Assembly (NCBI RefSeq): GCF_036250675.1
Contig: NZ_CP109592.1
Location: 1,550,001 to 1,614,000, forward strand
Length of the DNA stretch: 64,000 bases
Source: Streptomyces sp. NBC_01689
GTDB lineage: Bacteria; Actinomycetota; Actinomycetes; Streptomycetales; Streptomycetaceae
Direction of reading: 5' to 3'
Shown: positions 54,462-63,661 of the stretch, in pieces
Numbering within the stretch: the stretch's first letter is position 1
Layout of the letters: each line of letters starts with the position of its first letter
Notes under the pieces: model-generated
Told to the model about the DNA's origin: nothing
Databases searched by the model: none
What the model saw: only the letters and a program-made list of their open reading frames with translations
Position numbers and translations under genes: made by a program

Positions 54462-55739
54462 ATGCCCGAGCCCGGGCCTTCCCCCGTGCGGTCGCGCCTG
54501 GCTGACGCCATGGCCCTCGTGGGGGCGCGTGTCCGCCTCCCCCCCTCCGGATCCGGCCACGCCGTCGCCGGCGACTCGGTGGCACACCACGTGCTGGAGA
54601 GCGATGCGGCGAGCGACGCCTCGCTGGATCCACCCGCGGCCCCTTCCCTGGAACGCATCCTGCGGGGGCCCAGCGGGCTGGGCACGACCGGTCTGTTCCT
54701 CACCCGGCCGGAGGAACCCCCGGCGCCACCGGCGCCGCGGGAGGCTGGTACGCCGGAGGACGGCACGCCGGTCCCCGGCCTCTACCACCACCCGGTCACA
54801 CCGCCCGACCCGGTGCGGGTGGAGGAGGTCGGTCGCAGGATCAAACGGTGGGCCGTCGACGAGGTCCAGGCCTACCCCCCTGAGTGGGAGGACCAGTTCG
54901 ACGGCTTCTCCGTCGGCCGCTACATGGTGGCCTGCCATCCCGACGCACCGACGGTCGATCACCTCATGGTCGCCACCCGGCTGATGGTCGCGGAGAACGT
55001 GCTCGACGACTGTTACTGCGAGGACCACGGCGGTTCGCCGGTCGGGCTCGGCAGCCGCCTGCTGCTGGCCCACACGGCTCTCGACCCCCTGCTCACGACC
55101 GGGGAGTACGAGAAGCCGTGGGCGCAGTCGCTCCGGTCGGACGCGCCCCGGCGCGCCTACCGCTCCGCCATGGCGTACTTCGTCGAGCAGGCCACTCCTT
55201 CGCAGGCCGACCGGTACCGGCACGACATGGCCCGCCTGCACCTGGGCTACCTCGCCGAGGCCGCCTGGGCCGAGGCGGACCACGTGCCGGAGGTCTGGGA
55301 GTACCTGGCGATGCGTCAGTTCAACAACTTCCGTCCCTGCCCGACGATCACGGACACCATCGGCGGCTACGAACTGCCGGCGGACCTGCACGCCCGGCCG
55401 GAGATGCAACGCGTCATCGCGCTCGCCTCGAACGCCACCACCATCGTGAACGACCTCTACTCGTACACCAAGGAACTCGACAGCCCGGGCACGCATCTGA
55501 ACCTGCCCGTGGTGCTCGCCGAACGTGAGGGCGTCTCGGACCGGGACGGCTATCTGAAAGCGGTCGAGATCCACAACGACCTCATGCACACCTTCGAGTC
55601 CGAAGCCGCCTCCCTCGCGGCCGACTGCCCCGTGCCGAGCGTGCTGCGCTTCCTGCGCGGCGTGGCCGTGTGGGTCGACGGCAACCACTACTGGCACCAG
55701 ACCAACACCTACCGCTACAGCCTGCCCGACTTTTGGTAA
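54462..55739 (+). CDS. 2-methylisoborneol synthase (terpene cyclase)
   Basis: This 425-residue class I terpene synthase converts 2-methyl-GPP to 2-methylisoborneol. The metal-binding motifs are complete: DDCYCED (residues 182-188) and NDLYSYTKE (330-338). The first 115 residues are disordered and Pro/Ala/Gly-rich with an SGLGTTGLFLTRPEEPP stretch, the kind of extension that carries encapsulation signals in family 2 systems. AAGGAG precedes the ATG. The gene lies 140 bp after the shell gene and 15 bp before the methyltransferase. Confidence 0.95.
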   Translation: MPEPGPSPVRSRLADAMALVGARVRLPPSGSGHAVAGDSVAHHVLESDAASDASLDPPAAPSLERILRGPSGLGTTGLFLTRPEEPPAPPAPREAGTPEDGTPVPGLYHHPVTPPDPVRVEEVGRRIKRWAVDEVQAYPPEWEDQFDGFSVGRYMVACHPDAPTVDHLMVATRLMVAENVLDDCYCEDHGGSPVGLGSRLLLAHTALDPLLTTGEYEKPWAQSLRSDAPRRAYRSAMAYFVEQATPSQADRYRHDMARLHLGYLAEAAWAEADHVPEVWEYLAMRQFNNFRPCPTITDTIGGYELPADLHARPEMQRVIALASNATTIVNDLYSYTKELDSPGTHLNLPVVLAEREGVSDRDGYLKAVEIHNDLMHTFESEAASLAADCPVPSVLRFLRGVAVWVDGNHYWHQTNTYRYSLPDFW

Positions 55740-55754
55740 GGAACGGATCCCACC

Positions 55755-56633
55755 ATGACCAGCGCCGAACTGACCACCGACACCGTCCCGTTCATTCCCG
55801 GTCCTGCCTCGCCCTACCAAGGGGACATCGCCCGCTACTGGGACGGCGAGGCCAGGCCCGTCAATCTGCGTCTCGGTGACGTGGACGGGCTCTACCACCA
55901 CCACTACGGCATCGGCGACATCGACCACGCGGCTCTCGGGGACGCCGGAGACGACGGTTACGAGAGCAGGCTGATCTCCGAACTGCACCGCCTGGAGTCG
56001 GCCCAGGCGGAAGTCCTCCTGGACCACCTCGGTCCCGTCGGGCGCGAGGACACGCTGCTGGACGCCGGCTGCGGTCGCGGTGGTTCCATGGTCATGGCCC
56101 ACCAGCGGTTCGGGTGCAACGTCGAAGGCGTCACCCTGTCCGCCAAACAGGCGGAGTTCGCCAACCGCCGTGCCCTGGAGCTCGGCATCGAGGACCGCGT
56201 CCGTGCCCGCGTGTGCAACATGCTCGACACCCCGCTCGACAAGGGGCAGGTCGCCGCCTCCTGGAACAACGAGTCGAGCATGTACGTCGACCTGGAGGAC
56301 CTCTTCGCCGAGCACTCCCGCGTCCTGTCGGTCGGCGGCCGCTATGTGACCATCACCGGCTGCTGGAACCCGCGTTACGGCCAGCCGTCGAAGTGGGTCT
56401 CCGAGATCAACACGCACTTCGAGTGCAACATCCACTCCCGCCGTGAGTACCTTCGCGCGATGGCCAACAACCGACTCGTACCGCAGGCCGTCATCGACCT
56501 GACGCCGCAGACGCTCCCCTACTGGGAGCTGCGTGCCACGTCCTCTCTGGTCACCGGCATCGAGACGGCGTTCATCAACTCGTACAAGGACGGCTCCTTC
56601 CAGTACCTCCTGATCGCGGCCGACCGCGTCTGA
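55755..56633 (+). CDS. Geranyl diphosphate 2-C-methyltransferase
   Basis: This 292-residue SAM-dependent methyltransferase adds the extra methyl to GPP, the first step of 2-MIB synthesis. The SAM motif is LLDAGCGRGGSMVMAHQRFG (about 101-120), with WNNESSMYVDLEDLFAEHSR and an aromatic C-terminal region (PQTLPYWELRATSS). It is transcribed with the cyclase at 15-bp spacing. Its product feeds the encapsulated cyclase. Confidence 0.95.
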   Translation: MTSAELTTDTVPFIPGPASPYQGDIARYWDGEARPVNLRLGDVDGLYHHHYGIGDIDHAALGDAGDDGYESRLISELHRLESAQAEVLLDHLGPVGREDTLLDAGCGRGGSMVMAHQRFGCNVEGVTLSAKQAEFANRRALELGIEDRVRARVCNMLDTPLDKGQVAASWNNESSMYVDLEDLFAEHSRVLSVGGRYVTITGCWNPRYGQPSKWVSEINTHFECNIHSRREYLRAMANNRLVPQAVIDLTPQTLPYWELRATSSLVTGIETAFINSYKDGSFQYLLIAADRV

Positions 56634-56657
56634 CCGACGCGCCACCGCCCACGACGG

Positions 56658-56697
56658 GACGGGTGCGGGCACGTCCTCCGACGTGCCCGCACCCGTC
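56658..56697. terminator. Strong bidirectional terminator
   Basis: A perfect 17-bp stem (GACGGGTGCGGGCACGT and complement) with a 6-base loop separates the 2-MIB operon from the convergent GH2 gene. Confidence 0.85.
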
Positions 56698-56739
56698 GGG
56701 CCGCCGCCCGGCCCACCCGCGGGCGAAGGCGGCGCGGTC

Positions 56740-58593
56740 CTACTGGACGGACGGGAACGGCGGCTCGGGCTTCTCCTCCGCGGCGGGCTCGGTGCCGGTG
56801 ACGATGCGGCGGATCGTCTCCATCGGCAGTTTCGGCGAACCATCCGTGTACAACAGGCCGTTGGTCTCCTGGGCGGTGTCCATGAACTGCGTGTAGCAGA
56901 AGCCCGCGACGATCGGGCTCCTGTGCAGCACCCCGAAGATGTCGCCGAGCAGGGCGGCGTACTGGGCGCCGGTGCTGGTCCGCGTGTAGGAGAACTCGTC
57001 CTCCTCGGCACCGACGGACAGACCGCCGAACTCGGTGACCATCAGCGGCGCTTCACCGGCGCGATAACGCTCCGTCTGCCGGCCGTCGAGCGAGAGGGTC
57101 CGCCCGGCCGGGCCCGGCGAGGCCAGCAGTTCCTCGAACCCGGCGGCGTCGCCGTAGCGGCGGGTGAGCAGTTCGGGGTCGGAGGAGTAGTCGTGCACAC
57201 CCATGATGTCGCTGTCGGTGTGCTCCCAGCCCTCGTTGGACATGACCGGGCGGGTCGGGTCCAGGGCGCGGGTGAGGTTCGCGAGGGCGATCGTGTAGGC
57301 CTGCTGCGCCGGGTCGTCGGCGATGTCCGAGCAGCCCCAGCTCTCGTTGACCGGCACCCAGGTGACGATCGAGGGGTGGCTGCGGTCCCGCCGCACCATG
57401 TCCAGCCACTCACGGGTGAGCAGTTCCACGGCCTCGGTGCCGTACTCGTACGCGGCTCCGGTCTCGCCCCACACCAGCAGGCCCAGCCGGTCGGCCCAGT
57501 ACAGGAAGCGCGGGTCCTCGGCCTTCTGGTGGATACGGACCGCGTTGAAGCCCATCGCCTTGATCAGCTCGACCTCGCGGCGCAGTTCGGCGGTGCCGGA
57601 GTTCGCGATCAGGGTGTCGGGGCGGTATCCCTGGTTGAGCACCGAACGCACGTAGTAGGGGCGGTTGTTGAGCAGGAAGGCGCCCCGGCCGACACCGGCG
57701 CTGCGCAGTCCGACGTAGCTGTCGACGGTGTCGAGGACCTCGGAGGTGGCGGCGTCGCGGACGGTGACCCGTGCGTCGATCAGCGTGGGCCGTTCGGGGC
57801 TCCACAGCAGATCCTCGCGGTCGATGCCGTTGCGCAGGGCGGGGACGACGAGGTCCACGCGGCTGCGCGGGGTGCGGACGGCGGTGGTGGACTCGGCGAG
57901 CACCTCGCCGTCGTGGGTCAGCACGATCTCCACGCTGACGGGAGCGGCCGGCACCGAGGCGAGGGTGATCTCGGCCTCGACGCCGCGGGCCGGGTCGGGG
58001 ATCCAGGCCAGGTCGGCGATGTGCCGTGCCGAGACGGTCTCGGTCCACACGGACTGCCAGATGCCGGTGGTCCGCTCGTACCAGACCGCGTGCGGCCGGT
58101 CCTGCCAGTCCTGCTTGCCGCGCGGCTGTGCCAGGTCCGCCGGGTCGTCCTCGGCCCGCACGACGAGCACGTGCTCGTCGGCGCCGGGGCGCAGCGCGTC
58201 GGTCACGTCGGCGGTGAACGGCGTCTGGCCGCCCACGTGCTCAGCCACCGGCCGGCCGTCCAGCCAGACCTTGGCCCGGTGGTCCACGGCTCCGAAGTGC
58301 ACCAGCGCGCGGTCGCCGCCGCTGACGGCGAGTGCCTCGTGGGGTACGCGGCGGCGGTACCAGACCACCGGGTGGGGTGCGGTCTCGCCGATGCCGGAGG
58401 CCGGGGCCTCCGGCGGGAAGGGGACGGTGATCTCCCGGTCGAAGGCACCCGTCGCCTCCTCCGAGAACCACGCGTCACGCTCGCCTTCGCGGGCGTCGTC
58501 GTACCCGAACTCCCAGACGCCGTCGAGGCTGTGCCACCGCTCCCGCCGCAGGATCGGCCTCGGATACGTCCCGTCCTGCTCGCTCGCGCTCAC
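56740..58593 (-). CDS. Glycoside hydrolase family 2 (beta-galactosidase/beta-glucuronidase type)
   Basis: This 617-residue enzyme has the three GH2 modules: a sugar-binding jelly roll (WHSLDGVWEFGYDD), an Ig-like domain and a TIM barrel with the acid/base WVPVNESWG and the nucleophile region MVTEFGGLSV. GTG 58593 is preferred because AGGAGGAGG lies at ideal distance, whereas ATG 58677 lies inside a LacI operator. No signal peptide is present, so it acts on imported sugars. It ends in a terminator shared with the 2-MIB operon. Confidence 0.93.
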   Translation of the reverse strand: MSASEQDGTYPRPILRRERWHSLDGVWEFGYDDAREGERDAWFSEEATGAFDREITVPFPPEAPASGIGETAPHPVVWYRRRVPHEALAVSGGDRALVHFGAVDHRAKVWLDGRPVAEHVGGQTPFTADVTDALRPGADEHVLVVRAEDDPADLAQPRGKQDWQDRPHAVWYERTTGIWQSVWTETVSARHIADLAWIPDPARGVEAEITLASVPAAPVSVEIVLTHDGEVLAESTTAVRTPRSRVDLVVPALRNGIDREDLLWSPERPTLIDARVTVRDAATSEVLDTVDSYVGLRSAGVGRGAFLLNNRPYYVRSVLNQGYRPDTLIANSGTAELRREVELIKAMGFNAVRIHQKAEDPRFLYWADRLGLLVWGETGAAYEYGTEAVELLTREWLDMVRRDRSHPSIVTWVPVNESWGCSDIADDPAQQAYTIALANLTRALDPTRPVMSNEGWEHTDSDIMGVHDYSSDPELLTRRYGDAAGFEELLASPGPAGRTLSLDGRQTERYRAGEAPLMVTEFGGLSVGAEEDEFSYTRTSTGAQYAALLGDIFGVLHRSPIVAGFCYTQFMDTAQETNGLLYTDGSPKLPMETIRRIVTGTEPAAEEKPEPPFPSVQ

Positions 58594-58671
58594 GGATCCT
58601 CCTCCTGCCGTATCCGGAATTCCCGGCATAGGCGTTTCTACGATCGAAGCCCTGCCATCATGAGTGATCGT

Positions 58672-58685
58672 TTGCATCGATGCAA
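58672..58685. promoter_or_regulatory. LacI-family operator 1
   Basis: TTGCATCGATGCAA is a perfect 14-bp palindrome with a central CG, typical of LacI proteins. It lies in the divergent promoter between the GH2 gene and the LacI gene. Confidence 0.85.
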
Positions 58686-58811
58686 GGCCTACCGAGGTGC
58701 GAGAGTGAGTCGGAGCTCCCCGGTGCGGCAGACTCTGAGAGCCTGCCGGACGCCGGGCCGGGGGGGGACCCGGCAGGCTCCGGGTGCCGGCACGACGGGA
58801 AGGAGGCCCCA

Positions 58812-59876
58812 GTGGCCAGAGTGCGGATGCGGGACGTGGCCGAGCACGCCGGGGTGTCGGTGCGGACGGTGTCGAACGTGGTCAACGGCTTCTCGCACGT
58901 GAGCCCCGACACCCGCGCCAAGGTGCAGCGCTCACTCGACGAGCTGGGTTACCGCATGGACTACCTGGCCCGGGGCCTGCGCTCGGGCCGGACGGGTTTC
59001 ATCGCCCTGGCGGTGCCGTTCGTCGCCGAGCCCTACTTCGCCGAGCTGGCCCAGGCCGTCATCCGGGCCGCAGCCCGGCGCGACATCACGGTGCTGGTGG
59101 AGTCGACCGCGGGCGACAGCGAGGTGGAACGGCGGATCCTGGAGGGCGGCCTGACCAATGTCGCCGACGGCGTGCTGCTGAGCGCCCTGACCCTCCCGGC
59201 CGACGGCATCGCGGCCAAGAAGCCGGACTTTCCGCTGGTCATGCTGGGTGAGCACACCGTCGGTGACCAGTTCCCGCGGGTCGGCATCGACAACGTGGAG
59301 GCCGCCCGCACCGCGGTCGAACACCTCCTGGAGCAGGGCTGCCGCTGGATCGTCGCGCTCGGCCGCAACGGCAGCGAGAACGGCCGCCAGCGCACCGAGG
59401 GGTACGAGCAGGCGATGTCGGCGGCCCGGGTGCGACGGGTGAACTGGCTGGTGGTACCGGTCGAGGACTGGACCAGGGAGCAGGGCTACGCGGCCGTACG
59501 GGAGCTGCTGGAGGGCGACGGCCCGCTGCCCGACGCCATCTTCGCCTTCAACGACGCGCTCGCGGTCGGCGCGCTGCGAGCCCTGGACGCCTCCGGGGTA
59601 CGCGTGCCCGAGGACATCGCCGTGGTGGGCATCGACGCCATCCAGGAGTCGGCCTACACCCACCCGCCGCTCACCTCCGTCGCCCCCGACCTCGACGCCA
59701 TCGCCGAGCGCTCGCTGACCCTGCTGGAGGAGCAGATGCGGGCCCCTGCCGAGCCCGCCGGCACCGACTCCGCCGAGGACGCGCAGGCCGGAGCGGTGCC
59801 CGCGGCCCCCCAGGAGACCACCCCGTACCGCCTCGTCGTCCGGGAGTCCTCGCGTCGCGAGCCCGCCCAGGGGTGA
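58812..59876 (+). CDS. LacI family transcriptional regulator
   Basis: This 354-residue repressor has the helix-turn-helix MRDVAEHAGVSVRTVSNVVN, hinge region and a periplasmic-binding-like sensor domain (LRSGRTGFIALAVPFVAEPY, AIFAFNDALAVGALRALDAS). GTG 58812 follows GGAAGGAGG. It probably binds both TTGCATCG-WTGCAA sites and controls the GH2 enzyme and the ABC importer; the inducer is presumably a glycoside or its sugar. The last 45 residues form a low-complexity tail. Confidence 0.93.
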   Translation: MARVRMRDVAEHAGVSVRTVSNVVNGFSHVSPDTRAKVQRSLDELGYRMDYLARGLRSGRTGFIALAVPFVAEPYFAELAQAVIRAAARRDITVLVESTAGDSEVERRILEGGLTNVADGVLLSALTLPADGIAAKKPDFPLVMLGEHTVGDQFPRVGIDNVEAARTAVEHLLEQGCRWIVALGRNGSENGRQRTEGYEQAMSAARVRRVNWLVVPVEDWTREQGYAAVRELLEGDGPLPDAIFAFNDALAVGALRALDASGVRVPEDIAVVGIDAIQESAYTHPPLTSVAPDLDAIAERSLTLLEEQMRAPAEPAGTDSAEDAQAGAVPAAPQETTPYRLVVRESSRREPAQG

Positions 59877-60205
59877 GCCGGTGCGGGGGCCGACCCCCGC
59901 GATGTGACGCCTGTCGCTGTGTGATCCCCGTCGCGGTGGACGACGGCCCGGCAGGTGCAGGCTGGGTCCGGCACGTCGGGCGCGGCGCGCACGCGCGCCC
60001 CCGAGGTGCCCGATTTATGAGGGTGTGAGTCAGTGTGATCCCAGCCCTGACCGGCATGGCGAGGCGGACACGCCGCCGCCGATCCTCCCCCCGCGCCGTT
60101 GCGCGGCCGACCCCGGAAAGGCCGCGGAACCCTGCCCGGCCAGGTCGCGAGAGAAGGGTGGCAGGGGCACGACAGCGGCTCCGCGGACTCCTTTCCATCG
60201 ATCTA
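59877..60205. other. Promoter region of the sugar importer
   Basis: No gene is supported in this stretch, which precedes the second operator (60206). An irregular run of small hairpins may terminate the LacI transcript. Confidence 0.4.
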
Positions 60206-60219
60206 TTGCATCGTTGCAA
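60206..60219. promoter_or_regulatory. LacI-family operator 2
   Basis: TTGCATCGTTGCAA differs from operator 1 at a single position. It lies 60 bp upstream of the solute-binding-protein start codon, where a bound repressor would block transcription. Confidence 0.82.
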
Positions 60220-60278
60220 AACGTGTGCGAGGGTCTGCGCCATCGAGTTCACATCGAATTAACGAGGTGAATACCCCT

Positions 60279-61622
60279 ATGAGCGGAGCGATGGCTCGCC
60301 GACGGTTTCTTGCCCTCAGCGGTGGCCTTGCCCTGACCGGAGGGCTCGCGGCGTGCTCCTCCCCGCTCGCGTCCGGCCTGACGGGCTCGCAGCCGAACAC
60401 GGCGGATGTCATCTTCTGGAACCTCTTCACCGGTGGTGACGGCGCCAACATGGTGCTGATGGAGAAGGCGTTCCGGAAGGCCGACCCGGGAACGACGGTC
60501 GAGGCGACCATCCTGGGCTGGGGCAATCCGTACTACACCAAGCTGGCACTGGCCACCGCGAGCGGCACGCCACCGGACGTCGGCATCACCCACCTCTCGC
60601 GGCTTCCGCTGCTGGCCGCGTCCGGCCTGCTGGAGCCGATCGAGCGGACCCCCCTCGGGGAACTGGGTGTCACCCAGGACAAGTTCACTCCGGCGGCCTG
60701 GAAGAAGGCCACCGTGGACGGCACGGTGTACGCGGTCCCGCTGGACACGCACCCCTTCGTGCTCTATTACAACGTCGACATCGCCCGCAGGGCGGGACTG
60801 CTGAACTCCGCCGGTGACGGCCTCGTGCCCCTCAAGGGCAAGGAGGACTTCGTCGGCGCGGTGAAGGCGATGAAGGACGCCGGCGGCGCCCGGTTCGGCG
60901 CGGTCATGTCGATCACCGCCGACCCGTCCACCGCCTGGCGCTTCTTCAGCATGGTCTACTCCGGCCTCGCCGGCCCGATCGTCACCGACTCGGGGACGAA
61001 GATCGCCATCGACGAGGAGGCGATGCAGGAGACGGTCGCCTTCATGCAGAGCCTGACCGGCCCGGACCTGATGCCGAAGAACCTCACCGGAGCCGGCGCC
61101 AACGCCCTGTTCTCCACGGGCAAGTCGGGCTTCCTCTTCGACGGCGAGTGGCAGATCCCGACGTACCGGGCGGTCAAGAACCTGAAGTTCAACGTGGTGC
61201 CGTTCCCGGCGCTGCTCGGCTCGAAGCCAGTGGCGTACGCCGATTCGCACGCGCTGGTCCTGCCGCGCAACGACCGCGGCGACGAGACCCGTACCCGCAA
61301 CGCCTCGAAGTTCGTCAAGAGTCTCCTCGACAGCAGCGCGGTGTGGGCCGAGGGCGGGCACATCCCGGCCTGGCTGCCGACACAGCACAGCAAGGCGTTC
61401 CTCGACCAGTCGCCGCAGCGCAACTACGTCGAGGCCGCGTTCAACGCCCAGTACGACCCGGTGGCCTGGTACACCGGCGCCGGCTCGGACTTCCAGGGCG
61501 TGATCGGCGGCACGGTCATCGAGGCGCTCAACGGGCGCATCACGCCCAAGGGCATGGCGTCCGCGATGCGCTCCGCCCTGAAGCGGTACACCACGTCCCG
61601 ACCGCCGGTCACGATGAAGTAG
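60279..61622 (+). CDS. Tat-type lipoprotein, sugar ABC transporter solute-binding protein
   Basis: This 447-residue protein has a twin-arginine signal (ARRRFLALSGGLALTGGLAAC) with a lipobox cysteine, so it is exported folded and anchored to the outer face. The body is a group 1 extracellular solute-binding protein (VIFWNLFTGGDGANMVLMEK, AVPLDTHPFVLYYNVDIARR, WQIPTYRAVKNLKFNVVPFP). It starts an operon with two permeases. ATG 60279 is chosen; ATG 60291 is the next in frame. Confidence 0.93.
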   Translation: MSGAMARRRFLALSGGLALTGGLAACSSPLASGLTGSQPNTADVIFWNLFTGGDGANMVLMEKAFRKADPGTTVEATILGWGNPYYTKLALATASGTPPDVGITHLSRLPLLAASGLLEPIERTPLGELGVTQDKFTPAAWKKATVDGTVYAVPLDTHPFVLYYNVDIARRAGLLNSAGDGLVPLKGKEDFVGAVKAMKDAGGARFGAVMSITADPSTAWRFFSMVYSGLAGPIVTDSGTKIAIDEEAMQETVAFMQSLTGPDLMPKNLTGAGANALFSTGKSGFLFDGEWQIPTYRAVKNLKFNVVPFPALLGSKPVAYADSHALVLPRNDRGDETRTRNASKFVKSLLDSSAVWAEGGHIPAWLPTQHSKAFLDQSPQRNYVEAAFNAQYDPVAWYTGAGSDFQGVIGGTVIEALNGRITPKGMASAMRSALKRYTTSRPPVTMK

Positions 61623-61634
61623 GAGGCAGTCACC

Positions 61635-62585
61635 ATGACGACCGTCGCCCCGACGCGACCGGCACCCGCCGCGGCTGCCCCCACGGGCCTGACCGCCGAC
61701 CGGCCCACCCGTTCCGAACGCAGGGCGGGCAGACTGCTCACCGCCCCCTTCCTCGTGGTCTACCTGCTCTTCCTGGTCGGCCCGCTGCTCGTCGGCGTGG
61801 TGCTGAGCTTCTTCAACACCACCACCGTCAAGAGCGGCCTCGGGGACTTCGTCGGCCTGTCCAACTACCGCGAGGTACTGGGCGACTCCCTCTTCTGGGA
61901 GAGCCTGTGGCACTCGGTGCTGTTCACGCTGCTGACCACTCCCCCGCTGGTGATCCTCGCCCTGGGCGTCGCCATCCTGGCCTCGCGCATGCGCCGCGGC
62001 CGGCTCTTCTACCGCATCGCCTTCTTCCTGCCGTACGTCGTGCCGTCCTCCGTGGTCACCCTGGTCTTCCTGTGGATGTACACCCCGCAGATCGGCCTCA
62101 TACCGAAGGTCTTCGACGCCGTCGGGCTGCCGGTGCCGGACTTCATCGGCAGCACTTCGGGCGGCTGGACCGCCGTCGTGCTGATGACCGTGTGGTGGAC
62201 CTTCGGCTTCAACTTCGTCCTCTTCACCGCCGCGATCCAGGACGTCCCCGCGGACGTCTACGAGGCGGCGGCGATCGACGGCGCGAGCCCCTGGCAGCAG
62301 ATCCGCCACATCACGGTGCCCCTGCTCGGCCGGACCACCAGCCTGGTGCTGATCCTTCAGATCCTCGCCTCGCTCAAGGTGTTCGACCAGATCTACCAGC
62401 TGCTCGGCGGCGGACCCAACCAGTCCACCCGACCGGTCATCGAGTACATCTACGACACCGGCTTCACCGCCTACCGGGGTGGCTACGGCGCTGCCGCCAC
62501 CATGGTGTATTTCGTCATCATCGTCGCGATCTCGGCGGCCTGGTACGGGCTGCGGCGCCGTCGTGCGACCAGCAGCGCGGCCTGA
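61635..62585 (+). CDS. Sugar ABC transporter permease 1 (MalF-like)
   Basis: This 316-residue permease has six or so transmembrane helices, the EAA loop DVYEAAAIDGASPWQQIRHI, and the first-helix segment FLVVYLLFLVGPLLVGVVLS. It lies 12 bp after the binding-protein gene. It pairs with the next permease as the membrane pore. Confidence 0.95.
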   Translation: MTTVAPTRPAPAAAAPTGLTADRPTRSERRAGRLLTAPFLVVYLLFLVGPLLVGVVLSFFNTTTVKSGLGDFVGLSNYREVLGDSLFWESLWHSVLFTLLTTPPLVILALGVAILASRMRRGRLFYRIAFFLPYVVPSSVVTLVFLWMYTPQIGLIPKVFDAVGLPVPDFIGSTSGGWTAVVLMTVWWTFGFNFVLFTAAIQDVPADVYEAAAIDGASPWQQIRHITVPLLGRTTSLVLILQILASLKVFDQIYQLLGGGPNQSTRPVIEYIYDTGFTAYRGGYGAAATMVYFVIIVAISAAWYGLRRRRATSSAA

Positions 62586-62596
62586 GCGGAGGACTC

Positions 62597-63463
62597 ATGA
62601 CCACCATCACCCAGCCGCGGCCCGCCGACCCGAAGGGCGCGGTCAACGGCGCCAAGCTCTTCAACCGGCTCTGCGCCGTGTGCCTGACCCTGTTCGCCCT
62701 GATCTGGCTGGTGCCCTTCGTCTGGGCACTGATCACCTCGCTGCGCGACGACGCGTCCATCACCCAGAGTCCCACGTCGATCTTCGCCGGCGGCTGGTCA
62801 CTGGACGCGTACTCGACCTCCTGGGACAACCATCCGATCGGCACCTGGTACCTCAACAGCCTGGTGATCTCGGTGCTCGCCGTGATCTTCACGGTGGCCT
62901 TCTGCTCCATGGCCGGGTTCGCGCTGGCCTTCCTGCGGTTCCGCGGCCGGGGCGTGGTCATGGCCGTCGCCACGGCCGGCCTGATGCTGCCGACCGAAGC
63001 GCTGGTGCTGCCCCAGTTCATCGAGTACCGGTCGTTCCACCTGCTCGGCACGTTCTGGGCACTGGTCCTGCCGTCGGTCGCGGCACCGATCTCGGTGTTC
63101 GTCTTCCACTCCTTCTTCCGCGGCATCCCCACGGCGCTGATCGAGGCGGCCCGCATCGACGGGGCGAGCTGGTGGCGCATCTACGCCAACGTCTGCATGC
63201 CGATCTGCCGCCCGGCGGTGTCCACGGTCGCGATCCTCACCTTCATCAGCTCCTGGAACTCGTTCCTGTGGCCGCTGCTGGTCCTCAGCCAGACCAAGTC
63301 CCAGACCATCCCGGTGGGCCTGGCCTCGCTGGTGGACCCGAGCAGTCCCCAGTACGCCGAGGTCATGGCCTCCTCGGTCCTCGGCTTCATCCCGCTCATC
63401 GCGGTCTTCCTGGTCTTCCAGCGGCAGATCGTCCAGGGAATCGCCACGACAGGCATCAAGTGA
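62597..63463 (+). CDS. Sugar ABC transporter permease 2 (MalG-like)
   Basis: This 288-residue permease begins with a cytoplasmic stretch and then LCAVCLTLFALIWLVPFVWA, with the EAA loop ALIEAARIDGASWWRIYANV. No ATPase gene follows, as is normal for Streptomyces CUT1 sugar importers, which use the shared ATPase MsiK. The gene lies 11 bp after permease 1. Confidence 0.95.
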   Translation: MTTITQPRPADPKGAVNGAKLFNRLCAVCLTLFALIWLVPFVWALITSLRDDASITQSPTSIFAGGWSLDAYSTSWDNHPIGTWYLNSLVISVLAVIFTVAFCSMAGFALAFLRFRGRGVVMAVATAGLMLPTEALVLPQFIEYRSFHLLGTFWALVLPSVAAPISVFVFHSFFRGIPTALIEAARIDGASWWRIYANVCMPICRPAVSTVAILTFISSWNSFLWPLLVLSQTKSQTIPVGLASLVDPSSPQYAEVMASSVLGFIPLIAVFLVFQRQIVQGIATTGIK

Positions 63464-63661
63464 CGGACCCCTCCCCCGCCGCGGCGGTGCCACGTCCCCC
63501 ACCGGGAGACCGGAACGGGAGACGGCACCGCCGCGGCGGCGTGCCCGGTTCGTACCCCCACTTTCGCGGCACCCGGCACGGCGCCGCGTCGTCCACCGGG
63601 CGGAGAAGCGCTCCCCCGTCTCCGGTCCCCGTCGCTGGTGCGGGCCGGTGGGACCGCCGGG

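Noticed and set aside
54399..58902. Very long frames opposite the 2-MIB and GH2 genes
   Set aside because: No domain, biased composition, and they run across the strong terminator at 56658.
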